Positions 26,053 to 35,798 are shown, counted from the first letter of the stretch. The stretch is DNA of 64,000 bases from Acidobacteriota bacterium (GCA_029263415.1 JAJCXN010000048.1:263169-327168), one strand, 5' to 3'. Made by a program: numbers and translations. Notes: a model not told the origin generated them from the sequence alone.

Positions 26053-28735
26053 TTCGACACCCCACGCAACACACCCGAAGCGCTTGTTCCGAACCCAAGT
26101 GCTGTCGAAGTCGCAAGCGCGTTCTGATGTAGACGCCGAGTTGGCCCACCACCTCGAACTCTGCGGAGAAGAACTGGTGGCTAGCGGTTGGTCCGAAACG
26201 GAGGCCGCGGCAGAAGCTGAACGGCGCTTCGGCGACCTCAAATTGACCAAAGCCTATTGCGCTCGAGAGACCTCTCGGGCGATGTCACGAGAAAGACGAA
26301 CCATGTGGATTGACGACGCCCGACAAGACTTCAAGTTTGGACTAAGAACCCTGGTCAAGAGCCCCACCTACTCAATGGTAGTGATCGCCGCGCTTGCTAT
26401 TGGGATTGGTGCTAACACTACGATCTTCTCGCTCATGAACCCGTACCTGTTCAGGCCACTCCCGTTCGCCGAAGCGCACCAGCTGCTTCAACTCGACGGC
26501 GACAACACGCGCGAGCAGACCAGTGCAGGTCGGTTCTCAGCGGCCCAGGTAGCAGACCTAGCTTCCGATTCGGAGGCCTTCGAAGCTCTTGGTTACTACT
26601 ACTACGGAACAACTAACCTCACCGGCAACGGAGCAGCCCAACGGCTCAATGTTGGCTACCTGTCCGGCAACCTCTTCAGCATCTTAGGAACGCCCCCTCT
26701 GCGCGGTCGATATCTAACTGTTGAAGACGGCACTAGCGGTGCACCGGTCGTGGTCATCGGCGAAAAGTTGTGGCGATCGCGCTTTGACTCCGATCCAACC
26801 GCCGTTGGCAGCACGATGCAACTGGACGGCGTGGCACGCACAATCGTTGGAGTCATGCCGCAACGGTTCGCTTTTCCTTTCAGGGACCTCTACTTGTGGC
26901 TCCCAACCAACGAGCTTTCGGCTCGTACCCAACGAGGATCCATGAGCGTCCTGCCTATCGGCCGGCTCAGTGCAAACTGGTCGAAAGAGCAAGCCGAGGC
27001 GGAGCTCAATACTGCTCACAAACAACTTGCGGAACGCCATCCTGATCTAGATGGACGGTACGACGCAATTTCAACGCGGCCCCTGCGCGAGGCGCTGAAC
27101 TTCGCATGGAGTGTGTTGAATATCGGCTTCTTCCTCTTACTCGGCGCGGTGGGTTTCGTGCTGGTCATGGCCTGCTTGAACGTTGCCTCGATCACTCTAG
27201 CTCGGGCTCGCAGTCGCACCCGCGAAGTGGCGATCCGTTCGGCCGCAGGCGCGCAGCGCTCTCGGTTGGTCCGACAGTTTGTGACTGAGAGCTTCATATT
27301 GGCAATCGCCGGTGGCGCGGTCGGAGTCGGCCTGAGCTTCCTGGCTACACGATTCCTCAATCGAGTCATTCCAGACGATCTATTCCGGGTCGGGGAAGTT
27401 GCAGTGGACGGCAGGGTTCTGGCCTTCTCGGCGCTAGTGACTCTGCTCACGCCCATCTTGTTCGGGCTGGCGCCGGCGTTAGGTCTTGCTCGACCGGCCC
27501 TAATGTCGTCACTAAGAACAGGGGGCAACTCGGGCGGCGGCCGTCAGGCAGTTCGCGGTCGCAAAGCACTCGTCTTTTCACAAGTCACGCTGGCGATCGT
27601 CTTGGTCACCGGCACCGGCCTAATGATCAGAAGCCTGCAGGCAGTCGCCAAAGTCGATCTCGGGTTCGACGCCGAGCAGATCCTCACCGCAAGCGTCACG
27701 CCCAAAGCCGAGCGCTACCGATCGCCCGAGGGTCTCAACGGCTATTTCCAACAAGTCAAACAGAGATTGGGAGCACTTCCCGGCGTCGAATCGGTGGCGT
27801 CCGCTTCGCATCTGCCGCTGAATCACGAATCGGTTGGCGTCCGATACCAAGCCGGCCAAGGTGTCGCCGAGTCCATCGACGAGTGGCCATCGGCACTCAC
27901 CAGTCGCGTCGACGGCGAATACTTCGAAGCAATGGGCATACCACTGCTGACAGGCCGCAGCTTCACCGCTGCTGACTTCAGCGAAGGGCAATCGGTGGTC
28001 ATCACCAGAGACCTAGCCGAGCGGCTCTACGCAAACCAGCAAAGTGCAGTCGGGCAAACGCTTCGCTACGGTAACGCCACGGGATCGGAACCCTCTACTG
28101 GCGTTGTGGTCGGCGTGGTTGAAGAAGTCAGGTACTCCGATCTAACGACGGAGGCAGAAAGACCACATTTGTATCGCCCGCTAGAAGGTTCTTCAGTCAA
28201 GCGCAGGTTCCTGGTCGCGAAGACGAACCGCGACACGGCAGCCCTCGCCCCGACCTTCACAAAGGCGATCGAGCTGGTTGATCCAGACGTACCTGCAACC
28301 ATCCGCGCCTACTCGGAAGTGGTCAAGGAGAGCACTTTGCTGTGGACCATGAGCTCATTCTTCTTGGGCATCTTTGGTTTGGTCGCGATCCTGCTCGCAG
28401 CGCTAGGGATCTACGGACTCATGGCTTTCACCGTTTCACAGCGGCGTAAGGAAATGGGCCTCCGCATTGCGCTAGGCGCAGAGAGTGGCGTCATCCAACG
28501 AGGGGTTGTCATCGGAGCAATGAAGCTAGTAACGCTCGGGCTCGTGGTGGGTCTAAGCATCGCCTTACTTGGCGCCAACGCTGCTCGCAACGTACTGTTC
28601 GGTGTCTCGGCGATGGACCCAACCACCCTGGGAGGCGTGTTAGTCCTGTTCTTGATGATCGCCCTCGTCGCTGCCGCGATCCCGGCCAGGCGAGCAGCAC
28701 GAGTGGATCCGCTTCAGGTGCTTCGTAGCGACTAA
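26045..28735 (+). CDS. ADOP family ABC-type permease (module 3)
   Basis: 896 residues from GTG at 26045. The N-terminal prefix (DVDAELAHHLELCGEELVAS, then EAERRFGD) is the short helical domain found at the N-terminus of many ADOP proteins and matches that of module 4. The first membrane helix is near 110-130 (VVIAALAIGIGANTTIFSLM). FtsX signatures are RTREVAIRSAAGAQRSRL and RRKEMGLRIALGAESGVI; the end is PARRAARVDPLQVLRSD. PCD motifs LFSILGTPPLRGRYL and YFEAMGIPLLTGRSF mark both halves. It overlaps its PadR gene by 8 nt, and a possible hairpin terminator lies 22 bp downstream. Confidence 0.92.
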   Translation: MPSSTPHATHPKRLFRTQVLSKSQARSDVDAELAHHLELCGEELVASGWSETEAAAEAERRFGDLKLTKAYCARETSRAMSRERRTMWIDDARQDFKFGLRTLVKSPTYSMVVIAALAIGIGANTTIFSLMNPYLFRPLPFAEAHQLLQLDGDNTREQTSAGRFSAAQVADLASDSEAFEALGYYYYGTTNLTGNGAAQRLNVGYLSGNLFSILGTPPLRGRYLTVEDGTSGAPVVVIGEKLWRSRFDSDPTAVGSTMQLDGVARTIVGVMPQRFAFPFRDLYLWLPTNELSARTQRGSMSVLPIGRLSANWSKEQAEAELNTAHKQLAERHPDLDGRYDAISTRPLREALNFAWSVLNIGFFLLLGAVGFVLVMACLNVASITLARARSRTREVAIRSAAGAQRSRLVRQFVTESFILAIAGGAVGVGLSFLATRFLNRVIPDDLFRVGEVAVDGRVLAFSALVTLLTPILFGLAPALGLARPALMSSLRTGGNSGGGRQAVRGRKALVFSQVTLAIVLVTGTGLMIRSLQAVAKVDLGFDAEQILTASVTPKAERYRSPEGLNGYFQQVKQRLGALPGVESVASASHLPLNHESVGVRYQAGQGVAESIDEWPSALTSRVDGEYFEAMGIPLLTGRSFTAADFSEGQSVVITRDLAERLYANQQSAVGQTLRYGNATGSEPSTGVVVGVVEEVRYSDLTTEAERPHLYRPLEGSSVKRRFLVAKTNRDTAALAPTFTKAIELVDPDVPATIRAYSEVVKESTLLWTMSSFFLGIFGLVAILLAALGIYGLMAFTVSQRRKEMGLRIALGAESGVIQRGVVIGAMKLVTLGLVVGLSIALLGANAARNVLFGVSAMDPTTLGGVLVLFLMIALVAAAIPARRAARVDPLQVLRSD

Positions 28736-28756
28736 GGGGGCGGAACCTAGGTCCAC

Positions 28757-28779
28757 AGTCGGGGCACCTGGTCCCGACT
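28757..28779. terminator. hairpin downstream of ADOP module 3
   Basis: AGTCGGG (28757-28763) pairs with CCCGACT (28773-28779) around a 9-base loop, 22 bp after the permease stop. It is followed by TCCCCC, not a T-run. It is a plausible but unproven terminator. Confidence 0.4.
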
Positions 28780-29141
28780 TCCCCCGGTTGCGCTGCCCGC
28801 CACCTGCTAGCTCGCTCACACAGTCCCCTTGCGATTCACTATCGCAATGGGAGCGAGCAGTAGCTCCGAGCTATCTCACTAGCCTCGAAGGCTCTGTTCT
28901 ACTCACCAGTCCAACGCCCGCCGTCCCTCTGGTTCGATTCCTGAGGTGATCTGGGCTTGCTTCCCGTTTCTTGGGGCGAACCAGGAGAAATCCATCTCCT
29001 TGACCACCGAGAGGGACAGCGGAATGAGTCAACAGCAATCCAACCACTACAGCAAATCGAGTAGGCGACAAAGGATCGCCCGGACAACCGGAGGGTAGAA
29101 GACGATCGAAGCGAACCACTTGCATCAGCGGGCTGGTCTTC
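28780..29141. other. intergenic region containing a possible displaced N-terminus
   Basis: No complete gene is supported. A 24-codon ORF begins at ATG 29024 behind GAGAGGGACAGCGGA and ends at 29096-29098. It may be the true N-terminus of the next gene, separated from it by a frameshift (see the following entry). Confidence 0.35.
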
Positions 29142-31319
29142 TTGTCTCTGTTCCTGATTGCTACCGCCTCAGCAGCGCGAATGGACCTGCCGCCCGGCAA
29201 GTGCGCCGCCCTCGAGCCAACCAGCGCGGACTTCATTCTCGCGAGCATCGGAACTGAGGATCGCAGAAACCCAGACACCGCCACTGCTAGCAATGGCGAC
29301 AGTATCGTCGTCTGGGAAGCCCTCCGAAGCTCGTTCGGCACCGATAGCGATCGGTACGCTATTCACGCGCGCCTCTTCGCAGAGGACGGAACTCCGAAGG
29401 GTCCGCAGTTCCAGGTCAATACGACCACAGCTGACGAGCAGCGCTTCCCGACGGTCTCGACGGCTCCTGATGGTCGTTTCGTCATCGCCTGGCGCAGCGG
29501 GAAGGATACCAGCGGCCTCAAAGAAGTGCGGGCTCGGATCTTCCGTGCCAACGCGACACCGGTGGCAACAGACTTCAAGGTGAATACGGTGGCACCCAAT
29601 GCCAATCGAAACTCCAGGCAGATTTATCCACGAGCCGCGATGGCGTCCAACGGAACCGTTCTAGTGACCTGGGAGTCCGACGCCAGTTTCGGCGGCGACC
29701 AAAGCGACGCCAGCATCCAAGGGCGCCTGTTCAACTTTCAAGGAGCGGCTCTGGGCCCACAGTTTCAGATCAACTCCATTACCCCGGGAGCTCAAGAGAG
29801 GCCGAACCTGAGCGTCGCTCCTAACGGTACCTACGTGGTGGTCTGGCAGAGCCTCGCTTCGGGCGGCTCGGACAACAACTCACACAGCGTGCAAGCGCGT
29901 CGCGTCGGCGCCAACGGCATGCCGACCGGTACGCAATTCCAGGTGAACGATTTCACCCAAGGCTCACAAAGCCGACCAGCAGTGGCGTCCGGGCCCGGCG
30001 GGCAAAGTCTCGTCGTCTGGCAAAGCCGTGGGTCTCGGGGCTCCGACAATGACGGCGAGAGCATCCAAGCCCGAGCCATCGCGGCGGGCGGTGGCGTCAC
30101 CGGGCCAGAGTTCCAAGTCAATCAAACCATCACCGGAGCGCAGCTCGTGCCGAAAGTCGCCGCTGGGTTAGCCGGTGACTTCGTGGTGGTGTGGCAAAGC
30201 GACTCTTCTCCGGGCAACGATCAGGGGACCCGTTCAATCCTGGCCCGGCACATCGCCTCCCCCGGCCGCTTCTTTGATGTGGAGTTTCAGGTGAACACCA
30301 CGATCCAGTCTGACCAGGAGTTTCCGGCAGTTTCAGTTGGCCCCAACAATGCAATGGTGGTCTTCTTCAGCGACAGCTTCGGAGGCGCGTTGACCTTCGA
30401 CAGCCTCGGTCAAGTCCTTGAGGGCGTCGTCTCGCCCAACAGCCTCTGCCTCAGTCAGCGCCGATTCCTGGTTCAGGTCGAGTGGGAAACGCGCGAAGGC
30501 ACAACCGGCGAAGGAGCAGTGGTCTCCGGCGGCTCTGACGACTCTGGCCTCTTCTGGTTCTTCAACGAAAGCAACTGGGAGATGCTGGTCAAGGTGCTCG
30601 ACGCGTGCTCGTTCAACGGTCGCTTCTGGGTCTTCGCAGCCGCAACTACGGACGTTCAATACGAACTGCGGGTGACTGACCTCTTCACCGGGGATCAAGT
30701 GGAGTACAGCAACCCACTGGGCAACGCCGCCGCAGCCATCACCGATACCGAGGCCTTCGCCGGCTGTGACGCCGGTAGCGGTGTCAGCACCGACGATACT
30801 GCCGGAGCGGAGCGATCTCTTCGCATGGTGAATGCTTCCGCTCCGCCTGCCGGACTCAACACCATCCCTCTGCTCAACGAACCTGAGCCTGACTGGTTGC
30901 CCAGCTGGACCACGACGGAAGAGATGTCAACCACTTCATCCTCGTTGACCGGTACGGTCGAAAGCCAGTGTGCTCCTGGAAACCAGTCGCTTTGCCTGCA
31001 GCAAAGCAGGTTCGAAGTGACCGTTGACTATCGCACTGCACAGGGCACATCAGGAAACGCAAAGCGCGTTCCCTACGGGTCCGCGGACTCTGGGCTGTTC
31101 TGGTTCTTCGACCCCAACAACTGGGAGATGTTGGTCAAAGTGATCGACGCCTGTTCCTTCAACGGGCACTTCTGGGTGTTTGCGGCGGCCACCACCGATG
31201 TGGAGTACACGCTCACGGTCAAAGACACGGTCACGAATGAGGAGGTTGAGTACTTCAACCCACTCGGAACTGCTTCGCAGGTCATCACCGACACCAGCGC
31301 CCTCGCTACCTGCCAGTAG
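29142..31319 (+). CDS. large secreted beta-repeat protein with duplicated C-terminal domain
   Basis: The open frame from TTG 29142 gives 725 residues. Six or seven repeats of about 55 residues follow, each built around FQVN(T/D)...P.V...G.FVVVWQS (for example GPQFQVNTTTADEQRFPTVS and GTYVVVWQSLASGGSDN), probably a beta-propeller or beta-solenoid. Two copies of a domain of about 110 residues close the protein. Each copy has CL...RF.V.V.(Y/W)....G..G..., SGLFWFF, NWEMLVKV, DACSFNG, FWVFAAATTDV and a final DT.A...C. These occur at about residues 430-545 and 610-725. The frame upstream of 29142 encodes a convincing signal peptide (KRTTCISGLVFLSLFLIATA) but has no ATG, GTG or TTG start, so the real start is uncertain or frameshifted. 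Surface-exposed; function unknown. Confidence 0.75.
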   Translation: MSLFLIATASAARMDLPPGKCAALEPTSADFILASIGTEDRRNPDTATASNGDSIVVWEALRSSFGTDSDRYAIHARLFAEDGTPKGPQFQVNTTTADEQRFPTVSTAPDGRFVIAWRSGKDTSGLKEVRARIFRANATPVATDFKVNTVAPNANRNSRQIYPRAAMASNGTVLVTWESDASFGGDQSDASIQGRLFNFQGAALGPQFQINSITPGAQERPNLSVAPNGTYVVVWQSLASGGSDNNSHSVQARRVGANGMPTGTQFQVNDFTQGSQSRPAVASGPGGQSLVVWQSRGSRGSDNDGESIQARAIAAGGGVTGPEFQVNQTITGAQLVPKVAAGLAGDFVVVWQSDSSPGNDQGTRSILARHIASPGRFFDVEFQVNTTIQSDQEFPAVSVGPNNAMVVFFSDSFGGALTFDSLGQVLEGVVSPNSLCLSQRRFLVQVEWETREGTTGEGAVVSGGSDDSGLFWFFNESNWEMLVKVLDACSFNGRFWVFAAATTDVQYELRVTDLFTGDQVEYSNPLGNAAAAITDTEAFAGCDAGSGVSTDDTAGAERSLRMVNASAPPAGLNTIPLLNEPEPDWLPSWTTTEEMSTTSSSLTGTVESQCAPGNQSLCLQQSRFEVTVDYRTAQGTSGNAKRVPYGSADSGLFWFFDPNNWEMLVKVIDACSFNGHFWVFAAATTDVEYTLTVKDTVTNEEVEYFNPLGTASQVITDTSALATCQ

Positions 31320-31328
31320 GAGACGCGT

Positions 31329-31574
31329 CTAATCAGCCGGCTTGTCGCCTCGTTCGAGAGCGGCAAGCCGGTTCTCAATCTCTCGGACGATCTCGTCGGC
31401 CGGCTCGATCGCCCCGTGGGCCCTCAGGATCGTCTCAGGATTGATCAGCCGGAGAGTGTCTGTTTTGTTGAGTTCACGTTGGCTCAAGATCGCACGCACC
31501 CGTTCCATTTCACCCCACGCCGCGGAGTCACCGAGGATAGCTTGGCAGGCGAGCCGCGACACCCCAGCGACCAA
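31329..31574 (-). CDS. short hypothetical protein or C-terminal gene fragment
   Basis: An 81-codon frame from TTG 31574 with coding-like composition: CQAILGDSAAWGEMERVRAI, then DTLRLINPETILRAHG and IEPADEIVREIENRLAALER. The same frame continues upstream as GDHAWTLVAGVSRL until a stop near 31590. A different frame carries NIQQRAVVNYANLGAITPGR, so an upstream part may have been lost by frameshift. I recognise no family. It lies between the repeat protein and the ECF sigma gene, on the sigma gene's strand. Most likely a fragment. Confidence 0.4.
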   Translation of the reverse strand: MVAGVSRLACQAILGDSAAWGEMERVRAILSQRELNKTDTLRLINPETILRAHGAIEPADEIVREIENRLAALERGDKPAD

Positions 31575-31939
31575 CGTCCAGGCGTGATCGCCCCGAGATT
31601 AGCGTAGTTCACTACCGCCCGCTGTTGGATGTTGAGCACAAGCCCACACTGACCCGCTCCCCAAGACGGCTCCAGCGTGCGCAAACAACACGCTCCCTCT
31701 GCGCCAGCTGCCTTAGGCCGCGGATTGCAGTCCCAGTCGAAGTCCACTATCGACGTTCGAGGCGCACCGATCGAGTTCAAGATCGGAAACGCTCGCTTGC
31801 AGCAGCTAGTCAAGTCGAACCAAACTTCAGGGTCGAGGTCAGAAGGAAAGGTCGATCTTTCTCAGGTCGAGATCGAGTTCAAGATCCAACGCAGCTAGCG
31901 CTTCAACCTCGACTAGATCTGTTCGAGTTTGATCTTCGC
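31575..31939. other. degenerate stretch, no gene supported
   Basis: Short frames on the minus strand are interrupted by stops. ATCGAGTTCAAGATC occurs twice (about 31769 and 31870), encoding LDLELD-like acidic stretches on the minus strand. It looks like decayed coding sequence downstream of the sigma factor gene, but nothing identifiable remains. Confidence 0.3.
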
Positions 31940-32509
31940 TCACGCGACCAGTCGATCGTGCAGCCAAGCCCGCGCCTTGACCCACGAGCGCTGCACCGTG
32001 CTAACCGAGATATTGAGTGCAGCAGAGATCTCCTGCTCCGACATCCCCGCAAAGAAACGACACTCAACAACCCGTACGAGCCTTGGGTCGATCGACTCGA
32101 GTCGCTCCAGCGACCTGTCAAGCGCGAGTAACGTTGCGGCTTCAGTGCTGGCGCTCGCACTGTCCGCTACCACCAGCTCCACTCGGTCGAGCGAAACTTT
32201 GTGCACGTCTCCGCCGCGCTTGTCGGCCTGGTGCGATCGGGCATGGTCGATGAGGATCTGACGCATCGCTCGCGCGCTGAGGGAGAAAAAGTGCACCCGA
32301 TCCTGAAAACCCAGTTGTTTGCCGTCGAGCTTGAGATAGGCCTCGTGTACCAGCGCGGTGGTGTCGAGCGTCTCGCCCGAACGCAAACGTCCCAACATGC
32401 GGCGAGCGATCCGACGCAGTTCAGGATATACAGCATCCAACAGCTCCGCATCGGCACCATCCTGTCCGCCCGTGTAGGCGCGCAGAAGCCCGGTCAAATC
32501 GTGTTCCAA
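31940..32509 (-). CDS. ECF-subfamily RNA polymerase sigma factor
   Basis: 189 residues, full length for the ECF group found next to Ser/Thr kinase genes (the 'Sig-70_X6' type). Region 2 carries ELRRIARRMLGRL and TTALVHEAYLKL, followed by FFSLSARAMRQILIDHAR. Region 4 carries ERLESIDPRLVRVVECRFF and the helix-turn-helix GMSEQEISAALNISVSTVQR followed by SWVKARAWL. The start is TTG at 32509 with GGAG seven bases upstream. No zinc-binding anti-sigma gene is adjacent. In related genomes such sigma genes pair with a kinase-TPR gene, and the one upstream here is frameshifted. The sigma factor itself looks intact. Confidence 0.9.
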   Translation of the reverse strand: MEHDLTGLLRAYTGGQDGADAELLDAVYPELRRIARRMLGRLRSGETLDTTALVHEAYLKLDGKQLGFQDRVHFFSLSARAMRQILIDHARSHQADKRGGDVHKVSLDRVELVVADSASASTEAATLLALDRSLERLESIDPRLVRVVECRFFAGMSEQEISAALNISVSTVQRSWVKARAWLHDRLVA

Positions 32510-32545
32510 GGCTCAGCTCCAGCTCGCTGCTTCCTTTGAAGCGAT

Positions 32546-32695
32546 CTAGGCCCCAAAACGGGTGCCCTTCAAATCAAGGATACCGAACTTGACCAGCGAA
32601 GCCACCGCCAGAAGCAGGCTAAGCACAGCCGCCTGCAGTGCAGCGGGGGTGCCACCCTTTACAGGGTCGTGGCCGGGGCGGTCGAGGAAGGCTAC
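32546..32695 (-). pseudogene. fragment encoding a lone membrane helix
   Basis: A 49-codon minus-strand frame with no start codon, bounded by a stop at 32696-32698. It reads FLDRPGHDPVKGGTPAALQA and then a clear membrane helix VLSLLLAVASLVKFGILDLK before a stop at 32546. It resembles the C-terminal end of a membrane protein and is too short to be functional by itself. No family was recognised. Confidence 0.35.
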
Positions 32696-32877
32696 CTAGA
32701 CCTAACCTCAAGCCAAAGAGACCGCCGGTCTGGCTTCCCTTGAGGGTTCTTTTCAGGGGCAGCTCTTCGGTTACAAAGGACGAATCGAGCCACGGTCGCA
32801 ATCGCATCACCTTCACAAAGGCCCTCGAGTTCATCGAACCTGACGGGCCTCCGCCCCATCGGCCAATCCAAAGGTGG

Positions 32878-32989
32878 TCAAGGGGTCGACAGTGACCAGG
32901 CTTCAACGTTGCCTGACTCGAACCCGTCGGCGAAGATAGCCCCTCGTCGACCGGGTTGACCAATGTCACAGCATCGACCGGAGCGACAG
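32878..32989 (-). pseudogene. orphan DGFESG C-terminal tag
   Basis: The minus-strand frame ends DIGQPGRRGAIFADGFESGN and then VEAWSLSTP before the stop at 32878. IFADGFESG is the terminal tag of the secreted FG-GAP protein at 7021, yet there is no secreted protein in front of it. Upstream in the same frame it runs antisense-like through the kinase-TPR remnant. The tag is probably the last piece of a deleted exported-protein gene. Confidence 0.55.
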
Positions 32990-35798
32990 CTAGTCCGGGT
33001 TCGCGGTGCTGAGCTCGAAGCGACGCAAATGCCCTTCACGCTCTTCGTCCCAAGCATCGCCGGCCCCGGCTTTAGCCCGACGCGCGAGTTCGAGCGCAAG
33101 CAGGGGATCGCCCTGTTTGTCGGCGAGCAGAGCTGAGACGATCAAGACATCAGGGTCATTCGCACCGTAGTGCTCCGCGGCGACGATCAAGCTACTGGCA
33201 GCCTCTTCGAGTTCGTCGACCAACAGGCCGAGGTAGGCGTGGTTGTAGGCGAGGAGGCCTCGGGTGGTGGCCGAGTCGGTTTCTTTCGAAAGCTCCATCG
33301 CACGGGCACTGACTTGAAACGCCTGCTGCCAGTCCTCAGTCCTCGTCAGGGCCACAGAGAGATTGCTCAGCGTGTGTGCCGAGCGTTGCCTCGCGCCTAC
33401 CTCTTCGCACAATTCCACCGCTCGCTCAAAGTGCGCCTGGGCGCGATCGGCATCACCCTTCGCGTCGTGGAGGATGCCCAGACTATTGTTCGTCATTCCG
33501 CCGAGGTATCGAAAGCCATGCTCGGTTTCGAGCGCGAGCGCTTCGTTCAACAGACGTTCGGCCTCGCTTGGATCGTCGCGTTCCTCAGCCAAAGCACCCA
33601 GAGTATGCAGCGAGTGGGCTTCGGCCATCCTGTCGCCCAGTTCGCGGCGGAGTGCCAATGCCGCGTCGTAGTGGGCGGAAGCAGCACCAAAGTTACGCGG
33701 ACCACGTTCGGCATCGCCGATCATCACCAGCGCCGACGCCTCTTCCTCCCGACAGCCGGCCTCACGGCTTGGAGTCAGCACCTGCTGCGCAACGTTGTGT
33801 GCCTCCGCCATGGAGCCTTGTTGATAGGCGATTGTGGCGGAACTGCGCAAGGCCGCGACTTCGAGTTTGGGGTCGTCCGATTCCGTTGCCCGCGCCAGCA
33901 CCTCCGCAGTCAACTTCTTGGCCTTGATCAAACTCCGCGAGCTCGACATGCGCGGTGGCCAGCCGCACTCCGTGCCCAATCCACTTGCGGGTCAAGGTCG
34001 AGCACCTACAGGAAGTAGGGCTTCGCGTCCTCGACGCCATCGGTCCGCAGCTGATCGATGCCGTTTGCGTACGGTCGGTTAACCACAGGGTCCGGCGAGA
34101 AGCGATCAAAGAGGTCGCGAAACTCCGCCTCGGGGCGCAGTCGCAGAATGACACTCGCACCGAGATCGTGGGCCAGAGCCGTGGGTTCCATCCCTGACAT
34201 TTGCCATCGACTGTTCGATCCGTTGACGTTGACGGCACGCACCCGCAACAGGAACTTGTCGCCTCTGGCCTCGAGAACCGGATGGATGGTGAGCTCGGCG
34301 CCGACCGCACCGTTCAGTCCACGCAGACGCTCTAGGCTGAGCGAGCTCATCTCGTGCCAGTCCCTCGTCCATCAAGTGATCCACGGTCTCCAGCGAAACT
34401 GTCTCGATGCCTTCGGTGTCGTCGAGGGTTTGCAAGACCATTGCCCACAGCCCTCGTTCCACCCAGTCGAGCTCGGACTTCCCAGTTGCGTTGGCGATCG
34501 GCAAGAGCAAGGCACGGCCCCGCTGTTCGGCGGTGAGCAACGGATCGGCTTGAATACGAGCACCCCACCAAGAGGCGACGGCGAGCAGGCCCAAGACCGC
34601 AAGCGCCGCGGCGACAGTGAGTCTGCGACGGCGCCGGCGGATCGGCTTGTCGCGGTAGTGCGCCAGCGATTGCGCAACCTCGAGAGCCGCGAGTCGTTGA
34701 GTCGGGTCTTCCCGCTGGAGAGTCTGGATCAGTGCCGCGAGTTCTGGCGGCGCGCTCAAGATCGCCAGGGTTTTCCCCGCGCCTTGCGCGGCGAAGCACC
34801 TGTTCGGCGGTGTCACCAACGTAGGGACCCGCCCGCTCCTGGAGCACCAGCCCGAGCGAGTACATGTCGCTCGCGGTGGTGACCGGTTCGCCGCGCGCTT
34901 GCTCCGGGCTCATGTAGCTGAGAGTGCCCAGCGTGCTACCGACACGGGTCAAGACTGTGCCAGGCGCTGAACGCCCCGGCAACGTGCCCTCTTGGTCGCT
35001 CGCTTCTTCAGGAGCTAGCGCGACCGTTAGCTCCCGATCAAAACTTGTCGAACTCACTTGAGACCTTGCGCCTTCAGGTCTAGCGACCCCGAAGTCAAGG
35101 ACCTTGAGGCTGCCGTCCTCGAGCAACATGAAGTTCTCGGGCTTGATATCGCGATGCACGATGCCCTCGTCGTGCGCCGCCACCAAGGCGGCCGTCATCG
35201 CCTCGGCAATCTCGAGGCGGCTGTGATCGCCAATTTGCGGCAGTGCCTCGCGCAGGTTGACACCATCTAGGTACTCGATCATCAGGCATTGCCCGTGCTC
35301 CGTTTCAAGCAGTCCATACACTCGACAGATGTTCGGGTGGTCGAGCTGTGACAGCAGGCGTGCCTCACGGGCAAGTCGGCCGCGCGCCTCGTCACTCGCG
35401 AGGATCTCCCGGCGAATCATCTTGAGCGCGACCGGTCGCTGCAGGGCGCTGTCCCAACCCCGGTAGACGTCGCCCATGCCGCCCGAGCCGATGAGCTTGT
35501 CCACCTTGATGGTGTCTAACATCTCTCCGACCAAACTCGAAGAGTGTTGCGGTAGAGGCACGGTCTGCGTTGCGCCCACAGCGTCTCCGCGTTCAGACTC
35601 GTTCAACGCTGCTACGCGCTGTTCGAGTTTTTCAATCCAGGCCTGCGCATCGTCGTGATCCAGGAGCACTCGCAGTTCGCGACCCGACTCTGGATCGGCA
35701 GCGCTCACGTCGTCCAGGAAGCCCCTCCTCCTACCCTCTTGTAGGTCCGCGAACTCGTTGAAGAGCTCTTTGAGCCGACGAAACTGATCAGGGTGCAT
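32990..35798 (-). pseudogene. Ser/Thr protein kinase with TPR domain, multiply frameshifted
   Basis: The ATG at 35798 opens an intact kinase N-terminus: IGSGGMGDVYRG, the Lys in VALKMIRRE, IVHRDIKPENFML, LDFGVARPEG and GTLSYMSPEQARGE. The frame is then lost near 34790. A second frame has the end of the kinase lobe (ELAALIQTLQREDPTQRLAA), a basic stretch, a membrane helix (LTVAAALAVLGLLAVASWWG) and the start of a TolB-like domain. A third, from about 34350, continues that domain (GAVGAELTIHPVLEARGDK) to an in-frame TAG at 34006. VLDLDPQVDWARSA, then LATAHVELAEFDQ, then the 32990-33930 TPR frame (KKLTAEVLARATES onward) need two more shifts. At least four lesions make a functional product very unlikely. 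The intact relative would be a transmembrane kinase with an extracytoplasmic sensor, partnered with the ECF sigma gene. Confidence 0.85.

Noticed and set aside
28925-28950. GGTTCGATTCC resembling a tRNA T-loop
   Set aside because: The flanking bases do not form a five-pair T stem, and no acceptor, D or anticodon arm can be folded around it.
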